Shown: one piece after another, positions 1 through 6,567 of the stretch
Numbering within the stretch: the first letter of the stretch is position 1
Layout of the letters: every line of letters starts with the position of its first letter
DNA from: an uncultured Fidelibacterota bacterium
GTDB taxonomy: Bacteria > Fidelibacterota > Marinisomatia > Marinisomatales > TCS55
DNA length: 8,774 bases
Direction: 5' to 3'
NCBI GenBank assembly: GCA_913041075.1
Contig: CAJWGZ010000044.1
Span: 1-8,774 of the forward strand
The notes under the pieces: model-generated
Database searches by the model: none
Seen by the model: the letters and a program-made list of their open reading frames with translations, nothing else
What the model was told of the DNA's origin: nothing
Program-made: the position numbers and the translations under genes

Positions 1-675
1 AGCTTTATTGAGCGACCTAATCGATTTGTAACAATAGTTAAAGTAGGAAATAAATCTGTTAAAAGTCATTTGCCCGACCCTGGTCGTTTGCGAGAAATAC
101 TTACACCAGGGAGAGAATTATATTTACGGAAAGCAATTGCATGCGAACATCGGGTAACAGATTATAGTACAATTCTAGCTAAATATAATGGGGAACTTGT
201 TTCACTTGTTTCTGCATTGCCCAATCAATTTGTAAAAGAATGTATTGATTCGAGGATATTATCGTTTCTGAAGAATTTTGTATTAGTAAAACCAGAAGTT
301 GTGCATGGTAATCATCGTTTTGACTTTTTATTGAAAGACAAATCCGGTGACCCATTTTATTTGGAAGTTAAATCAGTGACTTATGTTGAAAATGGGATTG
401 CCGAATTTCCTGATGCAGTGACCGATAGAGGAAAACGGCATGCGCAAGCATTGCAGGCTTTGGTCGAAACTGGTTTTCAAGCAGGGATTCTTTTTGTGGT
501 GCAGCGATCTGATGCAAATTCCTTTCAACCCATGTGGGAACGTGATCCAAAATTTGGAAAAGCATTGGTTAATGCCCATCAGGCTGGAGTACAAGTATGG
601 TGTATAACTACGCGTATTTCTAAAACGAATATGACATATAAGGAGGAAATTCCTGTAAATTTGCAGCCAATATGA
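1..675 (+). CDS. sfsA: SfsA family protein (DNA/sugar fermentation stimulation protein homologue), 5' end cut off
   Basis: The reading frame is open from base 1, giving 224 residues. The real start lies outside the window, probably about 10 codons upstream, because E. coli SfsA has 234 residues. The TTG at 70 is an internal leucine, not a start: the upstream codons read FIERPNRF and then HLPDPGRL, both family hallmarks. The C-terminal half holds the nuclease-like core: an Asp in RFDFLL (codon 322-324), Glu-Val-Lys in LEVKSV (Glu 364-366, Lys 370-372), then FPDAVTDRGKRH, as in E. coli SfsA. The spacing fits a PD-(D/E)xK-type fold. SfsA was named for raising maltose metabolism in E. coli and binds DNA; its biochemical role remains unsettled, and nuclease activity is inference from the fold. 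The end keeps the family's Ile/Leu-Pro-Val finish. The stop overlaps the next gene's ATG (ATGA). Confidence 0.93.
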   Translation, partial: SFIERPNRFVTIVKVGNKSVKSHLPDPGRLREILTPGRELYLRKAIACEHRVTDYSTILAKYNGELVSLVSALPNQFVKECIDSRILSFLKNFVLVKPEVVHGNHRFDFLLKDKSGDPFYLEVKSVTYVENGIAEFPDAVTDRGKRHAQALQALVETGFQAGILFVVQRSDANSFQPMWERDPKFGKALVNAHQAGVQVWCITTRISKTNMTYKEEIPVNLQPI

Positions 676-2357
676 GTTGGGTACGTAATTTATTGTATCC
701 TTTTTTCGGTGGATTAGTATCCATTATTGTTCTGCTTTTTATTGGATCCTGTGCCGTTATTAAACCGCCTAGTGGTGGACCAAAGGATATAACACCACCG
801 TTACTAGTCTATGCAGAACCACCAAGCGGAACCTTACAATATAAAGGTGAGCAGATCCGGTTAGAATTTTCAGAGTATATAGATGAGTCCAGCATTGAAA
901 AGGGAATTCGCGTTTTCCCAAATGTTGAAGGTGAGATATTAATAAATACCCGTGGAACAAATCTTACAGTTGATTTTCCAGATAATCTGGAAGAAGATCA
1001 GACTTATGTAATAAATCTGAGTCGCAATATTAAAGATGAACATGGCATGGAAATGGCTGAAGCAATTTTTCTAGCCTATAGTACTGGCGATAAAATTGAC
1101 AACGGTGCAATCTCTGGTGTTGTGTGGAGTGAGGGACCAATGTCAGTGCACCTTTGGCGTATAATTCAGCAAGATAGTCTGGAAAATATTTTCCAGACAA
1201 GGCCAAATTATTTCACTGATGTTTCAATTAAAGGGGAGTACAATTTTCAATTCTTATCTGCAGGAAATTATTTGCTATTAGCTTTGGATAGAAGTGCGGC
1301 TGGATTTGCGCTGAATACCCGCAGAATGCAGTATGGACTTTTTTGGCAGAAAATTATTGCGCTTGACCAGGACCAATCCATCACCGATGTAAACGTGATT
1401 ACGAAGAAAGAACAACCTCAGTTAAGATTAAAAAGAGGAGAATGGAATGCTAATAATTGGGGCAGAATAGTTTTCAGTCGTTCATTAAATGATTTGCAAG
1501 ATAATTATTCCGTAATACTTGGATATGATGATGGAACAACTGAATCACCGGTTAGTTTTCACGATCCTATAAATCCAAATTCTTTGATTTTAATTAGGTC
1601 AGATAAATCCCCTATTTCAAATAAGATAAGGATCAAGATTGAGAATATATTTATCAATGATATTGTATTTTTGGATTCAGCATCAGTTTCTGTGGCCGTA
1701 CCGCAGGATGATAAAAACTACATAGAGTTGACTGAACCTAAAAAAGCGGTAACGATTACACCAACCACTAATAAAGATACAGTATATCTGGAATTAAAAT
1801 TTTCGGAACCTATACCCCAATGGGGGCTAGAGTATGAGTTGTACAAAAATGACACAATCAGCGTTAGTGAAAAAATAGTTCATATTAATCCGATGTGGGT
1901 GAACATTATACCCCGAAATAATTGGGAACCAAGAATAAATTATACCTTAAAAATATATGCAAGTGATACATTGAAAAATGTGGGAAAAACGTTGCAAGAC
2001 TCCGTAATAACAGTGAATATAAAAACCACAGACTATCAGGGTTACGGAGGTCTTTATATACCGATCGCCGGGCAGATAGACTCCCTTTTAAGTGCGGTAT
2101 TACATTCTATTGAAAATCCGGAACAGAAAAATCTATCTTTCGTAAATTCACAAGAACGATTAGAATTTAACCAGATTCGAGAGGGCAGATATACTTTAAC
2201 TCTTTTTTCTGATAGAAATAATGACAAAACTTATACGACTGGTACAGCAAAACCTCTTACACCAGCAGAATGGTTTTATGTAATGCCAGATACAATTGAA
2301 ATACGAACTAACTGGGATATTGAAATGCCTTCATTAAATATCCAGGAGTTATATTGA
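672..2357 (+). CDS. Ig-like domain-containing lipoprotein (SbsA-type Ig-like domain)
   Basis: This 561-residue protein is probably an envelope lipoprotein. Residues 5-26 form a signal peptide with a hydrophobic core, ending in a lipobox (Ile-Gly-Ser-Cys) with Cys27 as the likely lipidation site. Directly after comes a Pro-Pro-Ser-Gly-Gly-Pro-Lys-Asp stretch and a ThrProPro, seen at the front of many Bacteroidota/FCB lipoproteins that carry one bacterial Ig-like domain. That domain covers roughly residues 40-135 (IRLEFSEYID, then TYVINLSRNIKDEHG). The middle is rich in predicted beta strands with a second possible Ig-like segment near residues 360-450 (LELKFSEPI). The C-terminus has a family-like Arg-Tyr-Thr-Leu segment with an FSDRNNDKTY turn that may bind a metal. 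The precise function is unknown. The acidic export signal seen just after the cysteine of surface lipoproteins is absent, so a periplasm-facing location is likelier. ATG 672 overlaps the sfsA stop by 4 bases, suggesting coupled translation. Confidence 0.85.
   Translation: MSWVRNLLYPFFGGLVSIIVLLFIGSCAVIKPPSGGPKDITPPLLVYAEPPSGTLQYKGEQIRLEFSEYIDESSIEKGIRVFPNVEGEILINTRGTNLTVDFPDNLEEDQTYVINLSRNIKDEHGMEMAEAIFLAYSTGDKIDNGAISGVVWSEGPMSVHLWRIIQQDSLENIFQTRPNYFTDVSIKGEYNFQFLSAGNYLLLALDRSAAGFALNTRRMQYGLFWQKIIALDQDQSITDVNVITKKEQPQLRLKRGEWNANNWGRIVFSRSLNDLQDNYSVILGYDDGTTESPVSFHDPINPNSLILIRSDKSPISNKIRIKIENIFINDIVFLDSASVSVAVPQDDKNYIELTEPKKAVTITPTTNKDTVYLELKFSEPIPQWGLEYELYKNDTISVSEKIVHINPMWVNIIPRNNWEPRINYTLKIYASDTLKNVGKTLQDSVITVNIKTTDYQGYGGLYIPIAGQIDSLLSAVLHSIENPEQKNLSFVNSQERLEFNQIREGRYTLTLFSDRNNDKTYTTGTAKPLTPAEWFYVMPDTIEIRTNWDIEMPSLNIQELY
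2344..2348 (+). promoter_or_regulatory. Shine-Dalgarno AGGAG before manC
   Basis: AGGAG lies inside the end of the lipoprotein gene. It is 5 bases from TTG 2354 and 11 bases from ATG 2360. The spacing favours TTG as the start, while homologues beginning close to the Ala-Val-Ile-Met-Ala-Gly-Gly motif are compatible with either. Confidence 0.5.
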
Positions 2358-3418
2358 AAATGTACTGTGTAATTATGGCCGGTGGCAGCGGTACTAGGTT
2401 CTGGCCGTATAGCCGAAAAAGCAGACCAAAACAGATGCTCAATATTCTGAGCGAAAAATCAATGCTGCAGATGACTATAGACCGTTTGCGAAAATTACAT
2501 AATGTAGAGGACATTCTAATTGTTACGCGGGCCGACTTGGCTGATAGCATTAGAAAACATGTAAGTGGTGTGCCCGCTGAAAATATTATTGTAGAGCCAG
2601 AAGGTAAAAATACGGCCCCCTGTATATGTTTGGCGGCACTACATATAGCTAAACGGAAAAAGAATAGTATTATGGGAGTTTTTCCAGCTGATCATCTTAT
2701 TGTTGGATATAAAGAATTTGAGAAGGCGATAAACACTGCTTCGTTTTTGGCCAAAAAGGATAATAGTCTGGTGACCATAGGTATTCAACCAACGTTTCCA
2801 TCTATTGCTTATGGTTATATACAATATAAATCTAAGAGTGAAATGGAACACATGAATGCCTACAGTGTAAAAGCATTTGCAGAGAAACCACACTTGGATC
2901 TCGCCAAGAGGTTTTTGAAAAGTAAGGATTTCCTATGGAATGGAGGCATCTTTATTTGGAGCATTGCTACTTTCATGGAAAATATCAAAAGCCACATGCC
3001 AGAATTAAACAATCAAATTAATAAAATCGGTAAACGGATTGATAAGGGTGTTAGTTTTGATGATATCTGGACTAAAATCACACCAGAATCCATTGATTAC
3101 GGGCTTATGGAAAAAGCAAAGAATATTATTGTTGTCAAAGCCAAGTTTGAATGGAGTGACCTAGGTTCATGGAATATTATTCATGATATCAGTCCGAAGA
3201 ACAAGGATGGGAATACAATTCGCGGAGATGCACTTATAATCGAAGGGAGAAATAACTTTGTACAATCTAATGGGCAGTTTATTGCTCTGCTTGGTCTAGA
3301 TAATGTTGTAGTTATCACGACTGATGATGCTACACTCGTTGTTGCTAAGGATCGAGTTGAAGAAGTAAAAAATGTGGTAAAATATCTAAAGGATGATAAG
3401 AAAGAAAATTTATTATAG
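2354..3418 (+). CDS. manC: Mannose-1-phosphate guanylyltransferase (GDP-mannose pyrophosphorylase), short form
   Basis: The enzyme makes GDP-mannose and pyrophosphate from mannose 1-phosphate and GTP in the cytoplasm, supplying mannose or fucose residues for surface polysaccharides and glycans. The N-terminus carries the nucleotidyltransferase signature MAGGSGTRFWPYSR followed by Arg-Pro-Lys-Gln (about residues 8-27). Further family motifs are PADHLI, FAEKP (residues 175-179), WNGGIF (195-200) and EWSDLGSW near residue 265. At 354 residues it is the single-domain type and lacks the C-terminal phosphomannose isomerase cupin found in forms of about 470 residues. The TTG start overlaps the lipoprotein stop (TTGA); ATG 2360 would remove only two residues. 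No other sugar-nucleotide gene is in view, so the final glycan cannot be told. Assignment to the GMP family is firm; preference for mannose over another hexose phosphate rests on overall motif similarity. Confidence 0.92.
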   Translation: MKMYCVIMAGGSGTRFWPYSRKSRPKQMLNILSEKSMLQMTIDRLRKLHNVEDILIVTRADLADSIRKHVSGVPAENIIVEPEGKNTAPCICLAALHIAKRKKNSIMGVFPADHLIVGYKEFEKAINTASFLAKKDNSLVTIGIQPTFPSIAYGYIQYKSKSEMEHMNAYSVKAFAEKPHLDLAKRFLKSKDFLWNGGIFIWSIATFMENIKSHMPELNNQINKIGKRIDKGVSFDDIWTKITPESIDYGLMEKAKNIIVVKAKFEWSDLGSWNIIHDISPKNKDGNTIRGDALIIEGRNNFVQSNGQFIALLGLDNVVVITTDDATLVVAKDRVEEVKNVVKYLKDDKKENLL

Positions 3419-3420
3419 AA

Positions 3421-3681
3421 ATGGCTTCAAGACCTGAAGAACTAATCGTTATGTTTGAAGAATTGGCGGCCAGGCTTAACATCAAACTTGTACAAGATAA
3501 AGGTGATTTTTCTGGTGGATCATGTTTGGTAAGAGAGGAAAATTTTATTGTGGTAAATAAACGAAAACCGCTGGAACAGCGCTTAAAAGTACTAGCAAGG
3601 GAATTTGGTAAAATAAACCTAGCAGATGTGTATTTAGTCCCTGCATTACGATTATATATTGAGAGTTCTCAAAGCGAATAG
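3421..3681 (+). CDS. Conserved-looking small protein of unknown function (86 aa)
   Basis: I do not recognise a named family. The protein begins with an amphipathic helix (residues 4-18), then a short strand region with Gly-Gly-Ser-Cys (about 32-35) and FIVVNKRKP. A helix of the type LEQRLKVLAREF follows, and then VYLVPALRLYIE. It has no signal peptide or membrane segment, so it is probably cytoplasmic. The pattern of a glycine-rich turn, a hydrophobic strand ending in Asn-Lys-Arg-Lys-Pro, a helix, and a Tyr-Leu-Val-Pro-Ala-Leu-Arg ending resembles, from memory, small uncharacterised proteins in Bacteroidota-type genomes. The ATG lies 2 bases after the manC stop, so it belongs to the same transcript, and codon use matches its neighbours. 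The upstream AAGAAAG is a poor ribosome binding site. An alternative start at 3454 would lose the first helix. No function is assigned. Confidence 0.7.
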   Translation: MASRPEELIVMFEELAARLNIKLVQDKGDFSGGSCLVREENFIVVNKRKPLEQRLKVLAREFGKINLADVYLVPALRLYIESSQSE

Positions 3682-3708
3682 ATTAATATTAATAATTCGT
3701 GAAATCAC

Positions 3709-3737
3709 TTGATTTGTAAAGTCAGTTAAATTACAAT
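3709..3737 (+). promoter_or_regulatory. Sigma70-like promoter for the EF-G paralogue operon
   Basis: A -35 box TTGATT (3709-3714) and a -10 box TACAAT (3732-3737) are separated by exactly 17 bases, matching 4 of 6 and 5 of 6 consensus positions. Transcription would begin near 3744, giving a leader of about 30 bases before the ATG at 3774. It lies in the only sizeable gap inside the gene array. The FCB-type TAnnTTTG box is not found here, so the call depends on which sigma consensus the host uses. Confidence 0.5.
3714..3736. repeat. Inverted repeat TTGTAA-N11-TTACAA overlapping the promoter
   Basis: Perfect 6-base arms at 3714-3719 and 3731-3736 overlap the last base of the -35 box and most of the -10 box. 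A second dyad, AAATCA-CT-TGATTT (3702-3715), abuts it. Position and symmetry suit an operator, but the arms are short and AT-rich, so chance is possible. Confidence 0.3.
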
Positions 3738-3764
3738 TCTTACCCTTTTTTAGAACATTAATCC

Positions 3765-3769
3765 GAGGA
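3765..3769 (+). promoter_or_regulatory. Ribosome binding site GAGGA of the EF-G paralogue
   Basis: GAGGA lies 4 bases before ATG 3774, supporting that start. It is one of only two plausible Shine-Dalgarno matches in the window. Confidence 0.55.
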
Positions 3770-3773
3770 AACA

Positions 3774-5858
3774 ATGAAAGAATTTACGTCAGGAGATATA
3801 CGAAATTTCGCGGTCGTAGGACATGGCGCAGCTGGTAAGACAGTACTTTGTGAAGCAATGCTTTCCTGCGCTGGAGAGATCAACCGTATGGGATCAATTG
3901 AGGACCAAAATACTATATCAGATTATCATCATGATGAACATGAACGACAAATATCAATTCATTCATCACCGCTACATTTAGAGTGGATGGATAAGAAGTT
4001 CAACATTATTGATACACCTGGCTATTTAGACTTCATCGGTGAAGCAATTAGTTCGCTTGCTGTGGTAGATATGGCTGTCGTTCTACTGCATGCCGCGAAT
4101 GGTGTTGAAGTAGGATCAGAACAAGTGTGGTCGTATGCCACAAAAAATAATATTCCAAAGGTTTTGGTCGTTAATGGCTTGGATCGGGAACACTCAAAAT
4201 TTGATGAAATTGTCCAACAGACAAAAGATCATTTTGGGAAAAATGTATTTCCTATGCAGTTGCCTGTAAATGCTGGTCCTGGATTCAATCAAATAGTAGA
4301 TGTATTACGGAGCGAATTAATAACCTACCAGACGGACGGTAGCGGGAAATACACGGAATCTGATTTGCCTGAAAAATGGCAGAATCGTGTAGAGGAACTG
4401 CATCAAGAATTGATCGAATATGTTGCTGAATCGGATGACACTCTTCTGGAGAAGTTTTTTGAACAAGGAAATCTATCGGAAGAAGAAATGCGCAGCGGAA
4501 TTCACCAAGCTATTCAGAATCAAAGTTTCATACCATTATTTTGCACTTCGGCTGCTGTCAATGTAGGTGTCTCTAGATTGATGACATTCATATCTAAATA
4601 CGGTTCTTCACCAGTTGATCGAGGAACTGTAGTTGCGAAAGAATCTAATTCCGATGAAGAAATATCGGTCGCGTTAGATGGTAAAGAACCAGTAGTATAT
4701 GTCTTTAAAACCATCAGTGAAGCGCACGTCGGTGATTTATCTTTTTTCCGTGTTTATTCTGGCAGTGTTTTTGCGGGGATGGATATACTGAATACATCCA
4801 GGAGCAAATCGGAACGTTTTGGCCAGATGTTTTTGCTGAACGGAAAGAATCGTATAAATGTTAATAACTTGAATGCTGGTGATATTGGGGCCGTTGTAAA
4901 ATTAAAACACACGCATACTGGCAATACACTTTCATCCCAGAAATTTCGAGTGGTAATGGATGGGGTAGCATTGCCAAAGTCTAATATTCATATGGGCATT
5001 ACCCCAAAGGCCAAAGGTGATGAAGAGAAATTAGCTGTTGGTCTCTCTACCCTTCACGAAGAAGATCCTACTTTTGTTTATCACTTTGATTCCGAATTGC
5101 ATCAAACGGTTATATCGGGGCAAGGAGAACTACATTTGCAAGTTTCCATCCAGCGACTACAGCGTAGGTTTAACCTTAATGTAAATACATTTAAACCGCG
5201 CATTCCATTTAGAGAAACAATCAGAGGAAAAGGTGTATCAAAGTATCGACATAAGAAACAATCTGGAGGCGCAGGACAATTTGCAGAAGTTTGGATGCGA
5301 ATTGAACCCAAAGAACGGGGCGAAGGAGTAGAATTCATTTCATCCCTTGCTGGGCAGAATGTGGATCGTGTATTTGTTCCTTCTGTGGAAAAAGGAGTAA
5401 ATGCTGCTTGCGTTGATGGTATTCTAGCTGGTTACCGAGTCGTGGATTTAAAAGTAGAATTTTATGATGGTAAACAGCATCCAGTTGACTCTAAGGACAT
5501 TGCCTTTCAAATTGCTGGAAAAGGAGCCTTTAAAGAAGCTTTCAACGGTGCACAACCATGCCTTCTTGAACCAATTATGGATGTAGAGGTACGTATACCT
5601 GAAAATTTCATGGGCGATGTCATGGGAGATGTATCCAGCCGTAGAGGGAAAATTATGGGTATGGACACGGAAGGAAGTTTCCAAGTTATAAAGGCTCAAA
5701 TACCGCAATCAGAATTATATCATTATTCCACAACAATTCGCTCATTGACTGGTGGACGAGGCATCCACTCTGAAAGCTTTAGTCATTATGAATACCTACC
5801 CCAAGAACTGCAGAAACGATTTATTGCAAAGTCTCAATCCGATAATGATGAAGATTAA
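3774..5858 (+). CDS. fusA: Elongation factor G paralogue (EF-G2-like translational GTPase)
   Basis: The 694-residue protein has all five EF-G domains: G domain (about 1-280), beta-barrel II (290-390), III (405-480), IV (480-605) and V (605-685). It should bind the ribosomal A site and promote translocation. The P-loop is GHGAAGKT (16-23). The G3 motif is DTPGYLDF (80-87), with Tyr84 where canonical EF-G has the catalytic His. The G4 motif is NGLD (134-137) instead of NKxD, and G5 is TSAA (258-261). Domain IV keeps HKKQSGG (493-499) and a His at its tip, in KQHPVDS (His569). These features place it with EF-G-like paralogues rather than the main EF-G, as does the absence of rpsL, rpsG or tuf alongside. 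A Bacteroides EF-G2 is known to support translation without GTPase activity; a similar role here is inference. It heads an operon from its own promoter, and its stop overlaps the HIT gene by one base. The symbol denotes the family only. Confidence 0.9.
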   Translation: MKEFTSGDIRNFAVVGHGAAGKTVLCEAMLSCAGEINRMGSIEDQNTISDYHHDEHERQISIHSSPLHLEWMDKKFNIIDTPGYLDFIGEAISSLAVVDMAVVLLHAANGVEVGSEQVWSYATKNNIPKVLVVNGLDREHSKFDEIVQQTKDHFGKNVFPMQLPVNAGPGFNQIVDVLRSELITYQTDGSGKYTESDLPEKWQNRVEELHQELIEYVAESDDTLLEKFFEQGNLSEEEMRSGIHQAIQNQSFIPLFCTSAAVNVGVSRLMTFISKYGSSPVDRGTVVAKESNSDEEISVALDGKEPVVYVFKTISEAHVGDLSFFRVYSGSVFAGMDILNTSRSKSERFGQMFLLNGKNRINVNNLNAGDIGAVVKLKHTHTGNTLSSQKFRVVMDGVALPKSNIHMGITPKAKGDEEKLAVGLSTLHEEDPTFVYHFDSELHQTVISGQGELHLQVSIQRLQRRFNLNVNTFKPRIPFRETIRGKGVSKYRHKKQSGGAGQFAEVWMRIEPKERGEGVEFISSLAGQNVDRVFVPSVEKGVNAACVDGILAGYRVVDLKVEFYDGKQHPVDSKDIAFQIAGKGAFKEAFNGAQPCLLEPIMDVEVRIPENFMGDVMGDVSSRRGKIMGMDTEGSFQVIKAQIPQSELYHYSTTIRSLTGGRGIHSESFSHYEYLPQELQKRFIAKSQSDNDED

Positions 5859-6355
5859 TGATGGATCGTCTTTGGGCACCATGGCGAATGGAATATATCA
5901 GAGGGGATAAGGAAAAAGGTTGTATTTTTTGTAAAAAACCAAAAGGTGAGGATGACAGAGAATCATTGATTCTTGCCAGAGGGGATCAATCATTTGTCCT
6001 AATGAATTTATTTCCCTATAATAATGCTCATTTGATGATAGCTCCCTATAAACATGTGGGAACCACAAACGATCTTGAGCAAAGATCACTAAATGAAATA
6101 ATGTGGTTTGCAGATAGATCCATGACCATCATGAAAAAAAATATTAATGCTGAAGGATTCAATTTTGGCTCCAATATCGGTGTCGCTGGTGGTGCAGGTA
6201 TTGTTGATCATATTCATTTTCATGTAGTACCTCGGTGGAAAGGAGATACAAACTTTATGCCTGTAGTTGGTAAGACGAAAGTGCAGGTACAGGGTTTACA
6301 GGAAACCTACGATGAGTTGAAACCGCCCTTTGATCTGCTCATGAAAAATAGATAA
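5858..6355 (+). CDS. HIT domain protein, Ap4A phosphorylase / ATP adenylyltransferase-like
   Basis: A 165-residue cytoplasmic histidine-triad protein. The catalytic triad reads HIHFHV (His118, His120, His122), with His120 in the position of the nucleophile that forms the nucleotidyl intermediate. The N-terminus has the LWAPWRMEYI signature and a Cys-Ile-Phe-Cys pair (22, 25) that probably binds zinc with downstream histidines. FPYNNAHLMIAPYKH is the first half of the HIT fold. The LWAPWR subfamily includes mycobacterial Ap4A phosphorylase, so a dinucleoside polyphosphate or nucleotide-adduct substrate is likely, although substrate cannot be settled from motifs. The length is normal for the subfamily. 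Two adjacent ATGs (5858 and 5861) are possible starts; the first overlaps the EF-G stop (TAATG), so translation is probably by re-initiation, as no Shine-Dalgarno is visible. Confidence 0.9.
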   Translation: MMDRLWAPWRMEYIRGDKEKGCIFCKKPKGEDDRESLILARGDQSFVLMNLFPYNNAHLMIAPYKHVGTTNDLEQRSLNEIMWFADRSMTIMKKNINAEGFNFGSNIGVAGGAGIVDHIHFHVVPRWKGDTNFMPVVGKTKVQVQGLQETYDELKPPFDLLMKNR

Positions 6356-6564
6356 TGGAGTATTTTTCTCATTCTTGGTTACCATACATATACCTATATG
6401 GTATAGGCGGAATATTCTTTTTTTCTGGTGTTTATATTGTTTGGCGTACTGGTGCAATTGATTTAAAAAAACCCCATCATCGTATATGGATGAAAATTTT
6501 CTTTTTTGGCTATGCCTGGTTTATGGCAATTCATGGTTTATTAACAATCTTTGCTTTGCGGTAG
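6355..6564 (+). CDS. Small two-helix membrane protein, putative symporter accessory subunit
   Basis: A 69-residue, strongly hydrophobic protein with two membrane helices: about residues 9-30 (containing YGIGGIFFFSG) and 46-67 (FFFGYAWFMAIHG). The loop between them, residues 31-47, has five Lys/Arg and two His. By the positive-inside rule it should face the cytoplasm, placing both ends outside. There is no cleavable signal peptide. Its ATG overlaps the HIT gene stop (TAATG), and its own stop is 3 bases before the symporter ATG, so the two membrane proteins are probably made together. Small two-helix partners encoded just upstream of sodium:solute symporters are known (YjcH with ActP; DUF4212 proteins). 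This one fits by position and topology, but I cannot assign it to either family by sequence. Its reality as a gene is supported by the tight spacing and the clear hydrophobic design. Confidence 0.75.
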   Translation: MEYFSHSWLPYIYLYGIGGIFFFSGVYIVWRTGAIDLKKPHHRIWMKIFFFGYAWFMAIHGLLTIFALR

Positions 6565-6567
6565 ACT

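Noticed and set aside
70..72. TTG as the start of the sfsA homologue.
   Set aside because: The frame remains open to base 1 and the upstream codons match the conserved SfsA N-terminus, so the gene is truncated by the window edge.
640..654. Strong AAGGAGG Shine-Dalgarno match followed by a small AGGA/TCCT inverted repeat near the end of sfsA.
   Set aside because: It lies 25 bases before ATG 672, too far for normal use, and there is no start codon at a useful distance in any productive frame. The bases encode Lys-Glu-Glu just before the Ile-Pro-Val end that SfsA conserves, so coding explains them.
672..3681. Polysaccharide or surface-glycan biosynthesis cluster around manC.
   Set aside because: Only manC belongs to sugar-nucleotide metabolism. 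No glycosyltransferase, epimerase, flippase or polymerase gene is nearby.
3741..3755. T-run at 3746-3751 as a terminator of the upstream genes.
   Set aside because: No GC-rich stem precedes it. The only pairing, TTCT with AGAA, is four bases long and flanks the run.
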